Below are positions 45,863 through 55,374 of a stretch of DNA of 64,000 bases, in pieces (within the stretch, counting starts at the first letter, position 1; every line of letters begins with the position of its first letter). The notes beneath the pieces were generated by a model. That model made no database searches and had not been told where the DNA came from. It worked only from the letters and a program-made list of their open reading frames with translations. The stretch comes from Verrucomicrobiota bacterium (GTDB lineage Bacteria > Verrucomicrobiota > Kiritimatiellia > UBA8416 > JABMPJ01): contig JABGQM010000022.1 of NCBI GenBank assembly GCA_018648805.1, positions 1 through 64,000 of the forward strand. Direction: 5' to 3'. The translations under genes were made by a program, and so were the position numbers.

Positions 45863-46660
45863 ATGAAAGTCGGCGTTATTGGTGGCGGGAGGATGGCGGA
45901 GGCCTTCGTACGTGGGATCGTGGCGTCGGGGGTCGTGGCGGCCGACGATGTGGTCGTGAACGATATCAGCGATGTGCGCTGCGATCTGTTGCAGGGAAGC
46001 TATGGCGTGACGATCTGTCGTGACAACCGCGCGCTGGTGGCCGGCGCGGATGTGGTCATCCTGGCCGTGAAGCCGCAGGGCCTGGATGCCGTGCTGGCCG
46101 AAATCGCCCCGGCCGTGACACAGGCAAACTTGGTGATCTCCATTGCGGCCGGCAAGCATCTGGCGGGGATTGGTGCGTTTCTTGAGGCGGTGCGCCTGGT
46201 GCGCGTGATGCCCAACCTGCCGGCCACAGTCGGCGAGGGCATGAGCGTTTTTTGTATGGGGCCCGGCACGTCGACGTCGGACCGCGACACGGTCGTGCGG
46301 CTGCTATCCAGCTTTGGCAAGGTGCACGAGCTGCCCGAAGCACAGTTTGATGCCGTGACGGCCTTGAGCGGTTCGGGGCCGGCTTTCTTTGCGCACTACC
46401 TGGCCGAGTTCATTGCCGGCGGGTGCGACCTGGGGCTCGATCGTGAAGCGGCGACGCTACTGGCGACGCAGACCATGCTGGGTACGGCGCGGCTGTTGAC
46501 CGAGCAGGCGATCACGCCGGCAGAGCTCGTCAAGGCGGTCTGCTCGAAGAAGGGCACCACCGAGGCCGGTATGCAGCATCTCGGCTCGCCCGTTCTGGGC
46601 GAGATTGTGCGCGCCACGCTGGATGCGGCGGCGGAGCGCAGCCGCGAACTGAGCGCCTAG
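45863..46660 (+). CDS. proC: Pyrroline-5-carboxylate reductase
   Basis: This 265-residue enzyme makes proline from pyrroline-5-carboxylate with NAD(P)H. The N-terminal Rossmann motif VGVIGGGRMAEAF, the middle ILAVKPQGLDAVL, RVMPNLPATVGEGM and the C-terminal TALSGSGPAFFAHYL plus GTTEAGMQHL are all conserved. It stands alone between a leftward gene pair and a histidine kinase; no other proline genes are adjacent. Confidence 0.96.
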   Translation: MKVGVIGGGRMAEAFVRGIVASGVVAADDVVVNDISDVRCDLLQGSYGVTICRDNRALVAGADVVILAVKPQGLDAVLAEIAPAVTQANLVISIAAGKHLAGIGAFLEAVRLVRVMPNLPATVGEGMSVFCMGPGTSTSDRDTVVRLLSSFGKVHELPEAQFDAVTALSGSGPAFFAHYLAEFIAGGCDLGLDREAATLLATQTMLGTARLLTEQAITPAELVKAVCSKKGTTEAGMQHLGSPVLGEIVRATLDAAAERSRELSA

Positions 46661-46743
46661 TTCTGATTTTCTCCTTGTATGAGCCGGTCGCTCGTAGCAA
46701 AGTCAAACCTACGCATGCTGGACATGTGCAAAGGAGGCTGAAC

Positions 46744-49197
46744 GTGGCTACGGATACAAAGTCGGGGCGCACCATGCGGATCGACGTAGCCCTGGACGAG
46801 GTGGGGCCTGCGCAAGGTCGGCCGCGCACGCGCACCATCAAGATTCGTCCGCGCTCCGAGGTCCGTGACCCGGTAGCGGACTACAATCCGTTGGCCGGCC
46901 TCGAATTCCAGGCCTTGCTGCAGAGCTTCTACGACGGCACCATCATCACCGACCTCACCGGTACGATTCTCGATATGAACGGACGGGTCGCCCAGCTGAC
47001 CGGGCTGCCGCGTGCCGAGCTGCTGGGCGAGCAAGCCATGGGGCTGCTCGCGGGGGCTGACGAGGGATTGCTGGAGACGATCCGCGACACGGTTGAGAGC
47101 GAACGTCACGTGCTGCTGCAGGCCTATGTGTTGCGCGACGGCGAAGAGGATTTTCCGGCTGAGGTGGCCGTCAACCGGCTTGAGGTGGCGCGGCATGCCT
47201 ACCTCTGTTTCTTCATCCGGGATGTCAGCCTGCGTAAGCAGGTGCAGCAGCGGTTGCGTGTTGAACATTCGGCCGTTCAGAATGCCGGCACCGGCATCGT
47301 GATCACAGAGTTGAACGGCAGCATTCGCTACGTGAACCCCGCCTTCGTGCGCCTGTGGGGCAGTGAAGACGCCGAGTGCGTCAAGGGCGATGATGTGCGC
47401 GAGGTGTTTGCCGATCGCGAAGAGGCCGAACGCATTGTGGATGTCGTGCTGGGGGGGGCGACCTGGGAGGCCGAGGCCTCGGCGCGGCGGTGTGACGGCC
47501 TGCAGTTTTACGTGGCCGTATCGGCCACGGCTGACCACGACGAGGATGGCAATATCAATGGACTGGTCTTTTCGTTCATGGATGTCGATGCACGGCGTCA
47601 GGCCGAGGACGCGCTGCGACGCTACCAGTCGGAGCTGGAGCAGACCATTGGCGAGCGCACGGAGGGGTTGCGTGAAGCCAACCTGAAGTTGGAGCAGGAG
47701 ATCGCGGATCGTGCGGCAGCCCAGAAGGAGATCGAGAATACAACGCATTACCTCGAGACGATCATCCGCACCTCGCACGACGGTATCCTGGTGGTGGATG
47801 CGGAGGCCTGTTTCGAGTTCCTGAACGAGGCGGCCGACCGGATTTTCGGCTGGCCGCACGAGGCCTTGATCAACCAGCCCTTCATCAAGGTGGTACCCGA
47901 GGATCAGCACGCCTTCATCATGGAGCGTTGGGCGGAGGTGCAGCGCGGCGAGGGGGAGCCGTACGAGGTCGACATCCTGACCGAGGCGGGCGTACGGCGC
48001 AGCCTGATGGTCAGCCATCGTGATATGAAGATTGGGGGCGCCGCGAAGTATTGCGTCGTGATTCGCGACATGACGGCGCGCCGCAAGATGGAGGACGATC
48101 TGCGCGGGGCGATTCGGACCCTCGAGAAGCACAACATGGAGAAGACCGCTTTCGTGAGCAACGTGTCGCACGAGCTGCGTACGCCGCTAACGTCGATCGC
48201 GTATGCCACGGATAACCTGCTGGATGGTGTCTTCGGCGAAGTCAACGACCAGGTCCGCTCGTACCTTACCATGATGAACGAGGACTGCCAGCGCCTGACC
48301 GGGACGGTCCAGGACATCCTCGACCTCAGCCGACTGGAGTCCAACCGGTTGCGTCTACGGCGACGTAAGGTGCCGATGGGGTGGATGGTGCGCCGCTGTG
48401 CCGACTCGATCCGGATGCTGTGCGAGAAGAAGAACCAGGACCTGACGGTGGATGTGCCGCCTTCGAGTGGCTTTGCCCGTTGTGATCAGCGCCGCCTCGA
48501 GCGCGCCCTGGGCAACGTGCTGCAGAACGCGGTGAAATTCACCCCGGAAGGTGGCACGATCCGACTGCGTGTGCAGCATCTCGAGGAGTCGGTCGAAATC
48601 AGCGTAACGGACAGTGGGGTGGGCATTCCCGCCGAGCATCTTGAGCGGGTGATGGATCGTTACTACCGTGTCGGCGAGCGCGTGGCGGGTACCGGCCTGG
48701 GACTCTCTCTCTGTAAGGAAATTGTTGAACTGCATGGTGGGTCGGTCACGCTCGAGAGTCCGCCGGTGGGTGAGACGCTGGGGACGTGCGTGACGCTGAG
48801 TATGCCGGTCGAGGAGGCGCCCTGCATTGCAGTGCTGGCGCGGGACGGCACCGTGTGCGACCACTTCCTCGAGATTCTGGAAGGGGTACGCTATTCGGTT
48901 GAGGTCTGGAATCCTGAACAGCGGGCGATTGATGCTGACGCCACGGACGGCGCGGACGCACTGGTGATGGACCTATCGACCTGTCTTGGCGAGTCCCTTG
49001 CCTTGCTGGCCCAGACACGGGATGGCGAGGAGGAGGACGCGGTGGGCATCGTGGCCATCGGTGGGCATGGCGCGCACGGCATCCCAACCGAACTCCTGGA
49101 TGCCATGCACGTGCCTCTGGTAACAACGTATGACGCCAACGAGGTCATCAAGGCGATTGAGAGCGCCATTTTCGGGTCAAACCATCAGCGCAAGTAG
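46744..49197 (+). CDS. Multi-PAS hybrid-type histidine kinase
   Basis: This 817-residue protein has no TM helix and is likely cytosolic. In order it has three PAS domains (about 45-165, 170-290 and 330-450) and a coiled coil between the second and third. A HisKA domain follows with His476 in FVSNVSHELRTPL, then an HATPase_c domain with the N, G1 (DSGVGIP) and G2 (GTGLGLSL) boxes. A C-terminal pseudo-receiver of about 110 residues keeps only the DALVMD strand. The GTG is chosen because AAGGAGG lies six bases upstream. It is followed, after a repeat element, by a two-receiver regulator that is its likely partner. Signals are unknown. Confidence 0.9.
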   Translation: MATDTKSGRTMRIDVALDEVGPAQGRPRTRTIKIRPRSEVRDPVADYNPLAGLEFQALLQSFYDGTIITDLTGTILDMNGRVAQLTGLPRAELLGEQAMGLLAGADEGLLETIRDTVESERHVLLQAYVLRDGEEDFPAEVAVNRLEVARHAYLCFFIRDVSLRKQVQQRLRVEHSAVQNAGTGIVITELNGSIRYVNPAFVRLWGSEDAECVKGDDVREVFADREEAERIVDVVLGGATWEAEASARRCDGLQFYVAVSATADHDEDGNINGLVFSFMDVDARRQAEDALRRYQSELEQTIGERTEGLREANLKLEQEIADRAAAQKEIENTTHYLETIIRTSHDGILVVDAEACFEFLNEAADRIFGWPHEALINQPFIKVVPEDQHAFIMERWAEVQRGEGEPYEVDILTEAGVRRSLMVSHRDMKIGGAAKYCVVIRDMTARRKMEDDLRGAIRTLEKHNMEKTAFVSNVSHELRTPLTSIAYATDNLLDGVFGEVNDQVRSYLTMMNEDCQRLTGTVQDILDLSRLESNRLRLRRRKVPMGWMVRRCADSIRMLCEKKNQDLTVDVPPSSGFARCDQRRLERALGNVLQNAVKFTPEGGTIRLRVQHLEESVEISVTDSGVGIPAEHLERVMDRYYRVGERVAGTGLGLSLCKEIVELHGGSVTLESPPVGETLGTCVTLSMPVEEAPCIAVLARDGTVCDHFLEILEGVRYSVEVWNPEQRAIDADATDGADALVMDLSTCLGESLALLAQTRDGEEEDAVGIVAIGGHGAHGIPTELLDAMHVPLVTTYDANEVIKAIESAIFGSNHQRK

Positions 49198-49204
49198 ATA
49201 GAAT

Positions 49205-49427
49205 CTGTCCGAAAGGGGTTAGAGGAGTTGAGATCCATTGGCGTTGGGGGAATATCCAATATCCAACAAGGAATATCCAATATCCAAGGAAAGACATTGG
49301 GCAATACACACGGGAATGGCAGAAGGTTGCGTGAGGTCCGGAAAAAGGATCCCCCCTTGGAAATTGGATTTGAGTGTTGGATATTGGATATTGAGACCTC
49401 TCCGGACGGAAATACCTTTTCGGACAG
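49205..49427. repeat. ATATCCAA/TTGGATAT dispersed element, copy 3 with terminal inverted repeats
   Basis: Outer ends CTGTCCGAAAGGG (49205) and CCTTTTCGGACAG (49415-49427) are inverted repeats. Inside them lie GAATATCCAATATCCAACAAGG twice on the left and TTGGATATTGGATATTGAG on the right. The terminal arms give it the look of a non-autonomous mobile element. It fills the gap between the histidine kinase and the regulator. Reading frames through it code for PISN-type peptides and are not genes. Confidence 0.85.
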
Positions 49428-49448
49428 GCTCTAGATAGGGGTGGCGGC

Positions 49449-50237
49449 ATGTCGGCAGCAGCAGCGAGCAACGGTCAGACGATTCTCCTGGTAGATGACG
49501 AGGAGCACTTGCGGGTGACCCTGCGGGATTTTTTGGTTTTCAACGGCTACGGGGTTGAGTTGGCCTCTAGTGCCGAGCAGGCGCTCAAGCAGCTTGAAAA
49601 GGGAAGCTACGACCTGATCATTCTCGACATCAGCATGCCGGGCATGGGGGGCATGGGATTCCTGCAACGGGTGGCGCACAATCATATTGAGGCCCCGCCC
49701 ATCCTGGTGCTGACCGCACGGACCAACCTGCAGCAGTTCTTTGACGGCCTCGATGTGGCGGGGTTCGTCTCAAAGCCGTGCGAGAAGGGGTTGCTGCTGG
49801 CAGAGATACAGCGGATCATGGGGGCGGCGCAACCCATCGCGACCGCGGCCACAGCCGGGGAGTCGGTGCACGTCCTTCTGGGCGAGGACGACACGGAGAT
49901 GTATGGTGTGATTGAGCGTCTTTTCACGCGTCACGGCCATCGTGTGACGCGCGCCGTGAGCGGACCGGGGGTCCTGGAGGCGGCGCCCACGACACGGCCG
50001 GATGTGGTGGTCATGAAGCAGTTCCTGACCCGCCTGAACGGGTCGGCCGTAGCGACCCTGCTGCGGACCATGCCGACCACAAAAACGATCCCGATTGTGC
50101 TCTACGACACGGTCGGCATCGGGAGCCACGCGCCGACGGCCGCGGTTGCCGCGTCGGCACCGGTGGACGATTACGTGGCGGTTCACGAGCCCTCACAGAT
50201 CCTGGATGCGGTGGAGCGCGTGATCGGTATTCTTTAG
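49449..50237 (+). CDS. Double-receiver response regulator, second receiver degenerate
   Basis: This 262-residue protein has two CheY-like domains and no output domain. The first (about 10-125) has Asp16-Asp17, phosphoacceptor Asp60 (LIILDISMPG) and Lys109 (VSKP). In the second (about 140-262) the acidic loop GEDD is present but the acceptor is Lys190 (VVVMKQFL), so it cannot be phosphorylated in the usual way. It is probably the partner of the multi-PAS kinase. Its stop overlaps the convergent tadC stop by three or four bases, so antisense effects on the Tad operon are possible. Confidence 0.88.
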   Translation: MSAAAASNGQTILLVDDEEHLRVTLRDFLVFNGYGVELASSAEQALKQLEKGSYDLIILDISMPGMGGMGFLQRVAHNHIEAPPILVLTARTNLQQFFDGLDVAGFVSKPCEKGLLLAEIQRIMGAAQPIATAATAGESVHVLLGEDDTEMYGVIERLFTRHGHRVTRAVSGPGVLEAAPTTRPDVVVMKQFLTRLNGSAVATLLRTMPTTKTIPIVLYDTVGIGSHAPTAAVAASAPVDDYVAVHEPSQILDAVERVIGIL

Positions 50238-51154
50238 AATCCCTGTTGAATGACCCGCACGAGGATTGGGGCCAGCAGGACGATGAATACCGACGGGAAG
50301 ATGAAGAGCATCAGGGGGGCCAGCATTTTGACGGGGGCTTCGTTGGCCAGTTTCTCGGCGCGCTCGAAGCGGCGTTGCCGCATCTGGTCGGCTTGGATGC
50401 GCAGGATCGATCCGATACTGACGCCCAGTTCATCGGCTTGAACGAGTGAATTTACCACGGACCGCACATCGGACAGGTTCACGCGGATCGACATAGCACG
50501 CAGCGCATCGCGGCGTGTCTTGCCCAGCTGGATCTCACGCACCACGCGGATCAACTCTTCGTTGAGAGGATCGATCTTCTGTCGCTCGGTATTGCGGCGC
50601 AGCGACGTCATGAAATCCATGCCGGCCTCCACCGAGAGCGTCAGGATATCGAGCACAAAGGGCAGGGCGCGCTGAATACTGCGATGGCGTGCCGCCAGCG
50701 CCTGGTGCAGCCAGAGGCCTGGATAGATAAAGCACCACACCGGGCCGCTGGCGTAAATCAACGGGGCCAGCCGCGCGGCGGATGAGCCCTCCCATCGCGG
50801 CACCACTCCCAGCATGAGCAGGCACCAGGTGGTACCCAGGATGAGTGGCATCACCAGGCGCAACGCCATGAACTCGGTCGCAGAGAGCAGATCCTCGAAG
50901 CCGGCAGCGGTAATGGTGCGTGCGACCCGCTGGCGGGTCTTGGTGAAAATAGTCATGTCGAGGAGGGGCGCCACGTTGGGGGCCAGCGGGAGGAGCAACC
51001 GGAAGAGGAGGGGCAGGCGACGCTCCTGCTGGCGACCATCGGCCAACGTGACATAGGTGATCTGGCGCGCCACCGAGAGACAGTGCCAGCCCATCCCGGC
51101 GGCGGCCAGGCCCCACAGAATCGAAACCAGAAGTTGGAAGGCCTTGTCGGTCAT
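50234..51154 (-). CDS. tadC: TadC, type II secretion F-family membrane protein
   Basis: This 306-residue inner-membrane protein has the GspF/TadC domain (RALPFVLDILTLSVEAGMDFMTSLRR, SLVQADELGVSIGSILRIQADQM) and three or four TM helices. It works with TadB and the TadA ATPase as the platform for Flp pilus assembly. It is last in the leftward Tad operon seen here, two bases after TadB. Confidence 0.9.
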   Translation of the reverse strand: MTDKAFQLLVSILWGLAAAGMGWHCLSVARQITYVTLADGRQQERRLPLLFRLLLPLAPNVAPLLDMTIFTKTRQRVARTITAAGFEDLLSATEFMALRLVMPLILGTTWCLLMLGVVPRWEGSSAARLAPLIYASGPVWCFIYPGLWLHQALAARHRSIQRALPFVLDILTLSVEAGMDFMTSLRRNTERQKIDPLNEELIRVVREIQLGKTRRDALRAMSIRVNLSDVRSVVNSLVQADELGVSIGSILRIQADQMRQRRFERAEKLANEAPVKMLAPLMLFIFPSVFIVLLAPILVRVIQQGF

Positions 51155-51156
51155 GG

Positions 51157-52032
51157 CTACACATCAATCCGGATAATCTTACGAATGAAAAACCCGCCCA
51201 GGGCGATCAGAACGGCGGCAATGCTGAGCGCGATAAGGCCGATCGAGGAGTGCAGAAAGGGCAACATGAGCTCGGGATCGACAAAGAGCAGGGCCAGCAG
51301 AATGACCACCGGCATGCAGCCGACGACGATCCCCTGCAGGCGGCCCTGAGCGGTGAGGGTGCGAATACGATTCTCGATGCGCAGCCGTTCACGAATGGTG
51401 TCGGCAATCTTGTCGAAAATCTCGGTCAGGTTACCGCCGGCCTGGCGCGAGGCCTCGATGGCCGCCACGACCAGGGTCAGGTCCCCGCTGCCGACGCGGC
51501 GATCCATGTTGGCCAGTCCATCCGAGAACGATACCCCGACCCGCGTCTCCTGCAGGAGTACATCGAACTCCTGTGAAATAGGGTTCTCGCCCTCGCGCAC
51601 GACGGTCTCGAACGATTGGGCAATACTGAAGCCGGCCTTGAGGGCATTGCTCATGCTCACGAGGGTATCGGCCAGCTGCATATTGAAGCGATGGAGCCGT
51701 CGCGCCTTGAGCACGCTGAGGAGCCAGTGTGGCAGATGAAACGCCAAGGCGGCGCCCACAGACCCGACGCCGCAGCCGACCGTGACGCCCAGAATGGTGG
51801 TTAAGCCACCGGCCAGGAAGAAGAGCGCGATAAAGGTCAGCGCCGCCAGGGCCCAGCCTGCCTCGGCGATACGGCGGGGGGGGATGAAGAGAAATACGTC
51901 CTCGAAGGCCCGTGCGGTTTCCTGGGAGTAGGTGCCCGAGTAAATCTCGGCCCCGGCATAGAAGGCCTGCAGGAGGGTGTAGGCCAGCCCGGTCAGGCTG
52001 AGGGCAAAGAGCAGGGGTATCAGAAGGGTCAT
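51157..52032 (-). CDS. tadB: TadB, type II secretion F-family membrane protein
   Basis: This 291-residue platform protein has FNMQLADTLVSMSNALKAGFSIAQSFE and GGNLTEIFDKIADTIRER, the TadB/GspF signatures. TM helices lie near the N-terminus, around residue 60 to 95, and at the C-terminus. Its start overlaps the stop of the TadA gene by four bases. Together with TadC it forms the heteromeric base of the pilus machine. Confidence 0.9.
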   Translation of the reverse strand: MTLLIPLLFALSLTGLAYTLLQAFYAGAEIYSGTYSQETARAFEDVFLFIPPRRIAEAGWALAALTFIALFFLAGGLTTILGVTVGCGVGSVGAALAFHLPHWLLSVLKARRLHRFNMQLADTLVSMSNALKAGFSIAQSFETVVREGENPISQEFDVLLQETRVGVSFSDGLANMDRRVGSGDLTLVVAAIEASRQAGGNLTEIFDKIADTIRERLRIENRIRTLTAQGRLQGIVVGCMPVVILLALLFVDPELMLPFLHSSIGLIALSIAAVLIALGGFFIRKIIRIDV

Positions 52033-53747
52033 ACGCTCGCTCGCTGGGGGTCAAACATGGCGCGGTCAATCGAGAGGCCGCGTGACTCGATCACATCAAT
52101 AAAGGTGGGCACTGAGCCGGTCGGCCTGAAGAAGCCTTCGATACGTCCATCTTCGCCTACACTGGTCTGGACATACTCGAAAATGTCCTGCATGACGACC
52201 TGGTCGCCTTCGAGTCCGATCACTTCAGTAACTTGTGTGACCTTGCGGCTGCCGTCGCTCATGCGCGATTCGTGTACCACCAGGTCGATGGCCGAGGCAA
52301 TCTGTTCGCGGATGGCGCGCACGGGCAGGTCCATGCCTGACATGAGGACCATGGTCTCGAGGCGTGAGATGACATCGCGTGGCGCATTGGCGTGCACGGT
52401 GGTGAGGGAGCCGTCGTGGCCGGTGTTCATGGCTTGCAGCATGTCGAGCGCTTCACCGCCGCGACATTCGCCGATCACCACACGGTCAGGTCGCATGCGC
52501 AAGGCGTTGCGAACGAGATCGCGAATGGAGATCTGGCCGCGTCCTTCGATATTGGGTGGGCGGGCCTCGAGCCGCACAATGTGCTGCTGCTTGAGCCGCA
52601 GCTCGGCGGCGTCCTCGATCGTGACAATGCGGTCGCTCTCCGGCAGAAAACTGCTCAGCACGTTGAGGAGCGATGTCTTGCCTGAACCCGTCCCGCCCGA
52701 GATCACGATGTTCTTGCGCAGCATCACACAGATCTCAATGAAGGCGACGATTTCGGGGGTGAGCGTGTTGAAGCGGATCAGGTCATGCTCCGTAAAGGGG
52801 ATCTTGGCAAACTTACGGATCGTCAGGCAGGGGCCGCTCAGCGAGAGGGGGGGGATGATCGCATTGACACGTGATCCATCCGGCAGACGGGCATCGACAT
52901 AGGGCTGACTCTCATCGACACGCCGGCCAAGCGGGGAGACGATCCGCTCGATAATGGCCATGACAGAGGTGTTGTCCATGAAGGCGAGCTCGGAGAGCTC
53001 CAGGCGGCCCTTCCGTTCCACGTAGACCTGGTCGTGTCCGTTGACCATGATTTCTGTGATGTCCTCGTCCTCGAGTAGCTCGACCAGGGGACCGAGACCG
53101 ACCGCCTCGTTGTAGACCTGGCGCGTCAGGACCTCGGGGTCGATTCCGGGCGGCAGGCGGCTCGCCACATCGTGCACGATGGTGCCGATGGTGGCCAGGG
53201 CGCGCTCCTGGAGTTCGCCTTCCTTAATGTGCGAAGCCGCCAGGCGCTTGATGTCGAGCCGCTTGAGAAGTTCGGAGTGGATCTGCTGCCGGATCGCGCG
53301 TTCACGCGCGGCGCGTGTGGGCTCCTGGGTCTCCGCCGGGGGGGGCACAGGCGCAGGCTGAGGTTGAGGCTCAGGCTGAGGCACCGCCGCCGCAGGGGGC
53401 GGCGTGACGGCAGAAAGCGCCGTGGGGGCGGGCACTACGGGGCGTGCGCCGGATTGATGCAGGGCAAGTACGAAAGGGCCGATCAGGAGCACCGTCTCGT
53501 AGGGCAGCGCCATGTGGCCGTCCACGCGCAGGCCGTTGATCGATGTGCCGGAATCGGTGTCGAGATCCTCGATCCAGGCACCGTCCGGGCCGACCGTCAG
53601 AATGGCATGCCGCGGCTCGACATCGGCATGCGGCAGATGCAGGCGGCAGTCGTCATCGCGGCCGATGGTATAGATGCCCGCTTCGATGTCGAAGGTCTTG
53701 GTCTCCCCGTTGGGACGACGAATCTCAAGTTGGTGCCGATCGGCCAT
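52029..53747 (-). CDS. tadA: TadA/CpaF pilus ATPase fused to N-terminal FHA domain
   Basis: This 572-residue protein has residues 5-95 as an FHA domain (YTIGRDDDC, VEPRHA, TSINGLRV), a Pro-rich linker (101-143), and then the TadA/CpaF secretion ATPase. The ATPase has Walker A GGTGSGKT (351-358), the Asp and His boxes, and RNALRMRPDRVVIGECRGGEA. In the FHA domain the phosphate-contact Arg30 and Asn71 are kept, while the usual Ser of S-R-x-H is Glu44. It powers Flp pilus assembly from the cytosolic side. The FHA domain could link it to Ser/Thr kinase control; a kinase gene lies divergent from this operon. That link is inference. Confidence 0.93.
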   Translation of the reverse strand: MADRHQLEIRRPNGETKTFDIEAGIYTIGRDDDCRLHLPHADVEPRHAILTVGPDGAWIEDLDTDSGTSINGLRVDGHMALPYETVLLIGPFVLALHQSGARPVVPAPTALSAVTPPPAAAVPQPEPQPQPAPVPPPAETQEPTRAARERAIRQQIHSELLKRLDIKRLAASHIKEGELQERALATIGTIVHDVASRLPPGIDPEVLTRQVYNEAVGLGPLVELLEDEDITEIMVNGHDQVYVERKGRLELSELAFMDNTSVMAIIERIVSPLGRRVDESQPYVDARLPDGSRVNAIIPPLSLSGPCLTIRKFAKIPFTEHDLIRFNTLTPEIVAFIEICVMLRKNIVISGGTGSGKTSLLNVLSSFLPESDRIVTIEDAAELRLKQQHIVRLEARPPNIEGRGQISIRDLVRNALRMRPDRVVIGECRGGEALDMLQAMNTGHDGSLTTVHANAPRDVISRLETMVLMSGMDLPVRAIREQIASAIDLVVHESRMSDGSRKVTQVTEVIGLEGDQVVMQDIFEYVQTSVGEDGRIEGFFRPTGSVPTFIDVIESRGLSIDRAMFDPQRASV

Positions 53748-53755
53748 GGTGATTC

Positions 53756-54574
53756 CTATTGGGCGTTGCGTTTGTGGCGGATGTTCTGCTGGCGGTAGCG
53801 GTTCATGTCGGGCAGGACACTCTGCAGCTGTTCAAAGTCCACCGAGGGCAGGTCCTCTTCATAGGAGAGATCCGTCGGGTTGCGCAGGTCGAGTACGAGG
53901 CGGCCCTTCATCTGCTCGGCAAAGACGAGCAGCTCGGCCTCGCGGGGGGTGACCTCTAATGTGACCGTGCTGTAACTGCCTGAGCGGCGTGTGCGCTGCG
54001 ACGGGTGCCGCGAGATGTCACTGCCGACCGCCAGGACTGTGACGTCCTGCAGAACCGTCAGGGTGACGGCTTCCATTTCGCCGACCACGCGCTCGGAGGG
54101 GAAGGTGAAAGTGCCCAGCACATCGATGCGGTCGTTGGGCCTGACCATGCCGCTTACCGCGGCGGCACCACTGACCGAGATGGAGAGCGCGCGCATGCCT
54201 GGCTTCACCTTGTCGGCCAGTCCCTTTTCGCTGGGGGAGCCGCCCACGATATCGGTCCACAGGATCGGCTTCTGCGACTTGATTTCGAAGATGGTCTTGC
54301 GGCCCACGATCATGTTGGCTTCAGCGGGATTGACGATGCGATCGTGGGCGGATGACTTGAATATGTCGGCACGGCGCAGATCATCGCGCTGGATGACGGA
54401 CCCGCCCGGGATATCGTGTGCCGCCACTACCACGGCCATTTTCTCGGCACCGGCGTAGAGCGCATCCCAGCGTTTCTGCAAGTCCTCGTTTTTGCGTTTG
54501 AGGTACTGTGCTGTCAGGACAAAGGCGAGCACGCCGATAATGATGGCGATAATGGGAATGATCTTCTGTTTCAT
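53756..54574 (-). CDS. cpaB: CpaB/RcpC pilus assembly protein
   Basis: This 272-residue protein has an N-terminal membrane anchor (IIPIIAIIIGVLAFVLTAQYL). A SAF domain follows (VVVAAHDIPGGSVIQRDDLRRADI), then the CpaB/RcpC domain (MRALSISVSGAAAVSGMVRPNDRIDV). It is a periplasmic partner of the outer-membrane secretin. The secretin gene (rcpA/cpaC) is usually next to it but is not in this window. It lies eight bases before tadA. Confidence 0.92.
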   Translation of the reverse strand: MKQKIIPIIAIIIGVLAFVLTAQYLKRKNEDLQKRWDALYAGAEKMAVVVAAHDIPGGSVIQRDDLRRADIFKSSAHDRIVNPAEANMIVGRKTIFEIKSQKPILWTDIVGGSPSEKGLADKVKPGMRALSISVSGAAAVSGMVRPNDRIDVLGTFTFPSERVVGEMEAVTLTVLQDVTVLAVGSDISRHPSQRTRRSGSYSTVTLEVTPREAELLVFAEQMKGRLVLDLRNPTDLSYEEDLPSVDFEQLQSVLPDMNRYRQQNIRHKRNAQ

Positions 54575-54648
54575 ACTAATGGTCTCCGCTTGGGATCAGT
54601 CTTGGCTGATGCCTTCGCTGTGTCAAGCGCGGGTTGTGCCGAGGGGCT

Positions 54649-55374
54649 CTAGAGGGTCCCCTCCGGTTGGGTTGTGAGTTCCTTGTACAGAATGGCGATA
54701 CGCGTCTGGCGGTCCTGCGATGAGGCCTGCACGCAGCAGATGGCGCGCCCGCGAAGGTAGACTCCTCCCGTGGCGGCCTTGGCCCCGGCAATGGCCGGCA
54801 TCCAGCCGGCGGCATCGAGCTGCGCGGCATAGAATCGGTGCACCGCCTGCGGGGGGGCGGCCGTGGCGGAGAGGGCCAACTCGGCGTGGGCACGCTGGTC
54901 GGACGCGCTGAAGAGCGGCGTACTGCCGGGGTAAACCGGCACATGGGGTAGGTCGGCAGGGCCCGGTTCTGCGTGCGAGTGGGCGGCCTGGTCGGGGCTT
55001 TGGTGCAGGGCAAACACAAGGGTGCGCGTGACATCGGGCGGGGCCACCATCACGAGTCGGACGCGGGCACCGGCGGTCGTGAGGGTCCGCACGGCCATGG
55101 AGCGTCCGGTGGGATCGCCGAACGAGATGCCGAGCGCTTTGCCGACCGCGCGCAGCGTGGTGGGGAAGGGGGTGTCGAAGGAGAAGATTTCGAACCGGCC
55201 CTGGCCGCCGTTGACGGTGACAGGGGCCGCATAGGCCCGTGTGCCACCGAGGGTTCCGAGCGTCTGCATGGCATCGCCGCGTCCGCCCCAGCGCCAGAAG
55301 ACACGGGCCTGTCCGCTCAGGCCGGCCAGGCAGAGCACGAGAAGGGCCGTATAGAGTGTGCGGCGGCGTGGCAT
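54649..55374 (-). CDS. Hypothetical exported protein in Tad operon
   Basis: This 241-residue protein has a likely signal peptide (LYTALLVLCLAGLSGQA). No named domain is recognised. It contains VHRFYAAQLDAAGWMP, a pattern seen in several exported proteins of Tad loci, and ends with a Cys pair in GRAICCVQASSQDRQTRIAIL. The start ATG overlaps the upstream TadE-like stop (TGATG), so it is part of the operon. A periplasmic or outer-membrane role in pilus biogenesis is likely but unproven. Confidence 0.65.
   Translation of the reverse strand: MPRRRTLYTALLVLCLAGLSGQARVFWRWGGRGDAMQTLGTLGGTRAYAAPVTVNGGQGRFEIFSFDTPFPTTLRAVGKALGISFGDPTGRSMAVRTLTTAGARVRLVMVAPPDVTRTLVFALHQSPDQAAHSHAEPGPADLPHVPVYPGSTPLFSASDQRAHAELALSATAAPPQAVHRFYAAQLDAAGWMPAIAGAKAATGGVYLRGRAICCVQASSQDRQTRIAILYKELTTQPEGTL

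Noticed and set aside
49148..49471. Leftward 107-codon frame with YPISNTQ
   Set aside because: It is coded by the ATATCCAA repeat element; such PISN peptides are a known type of false call.
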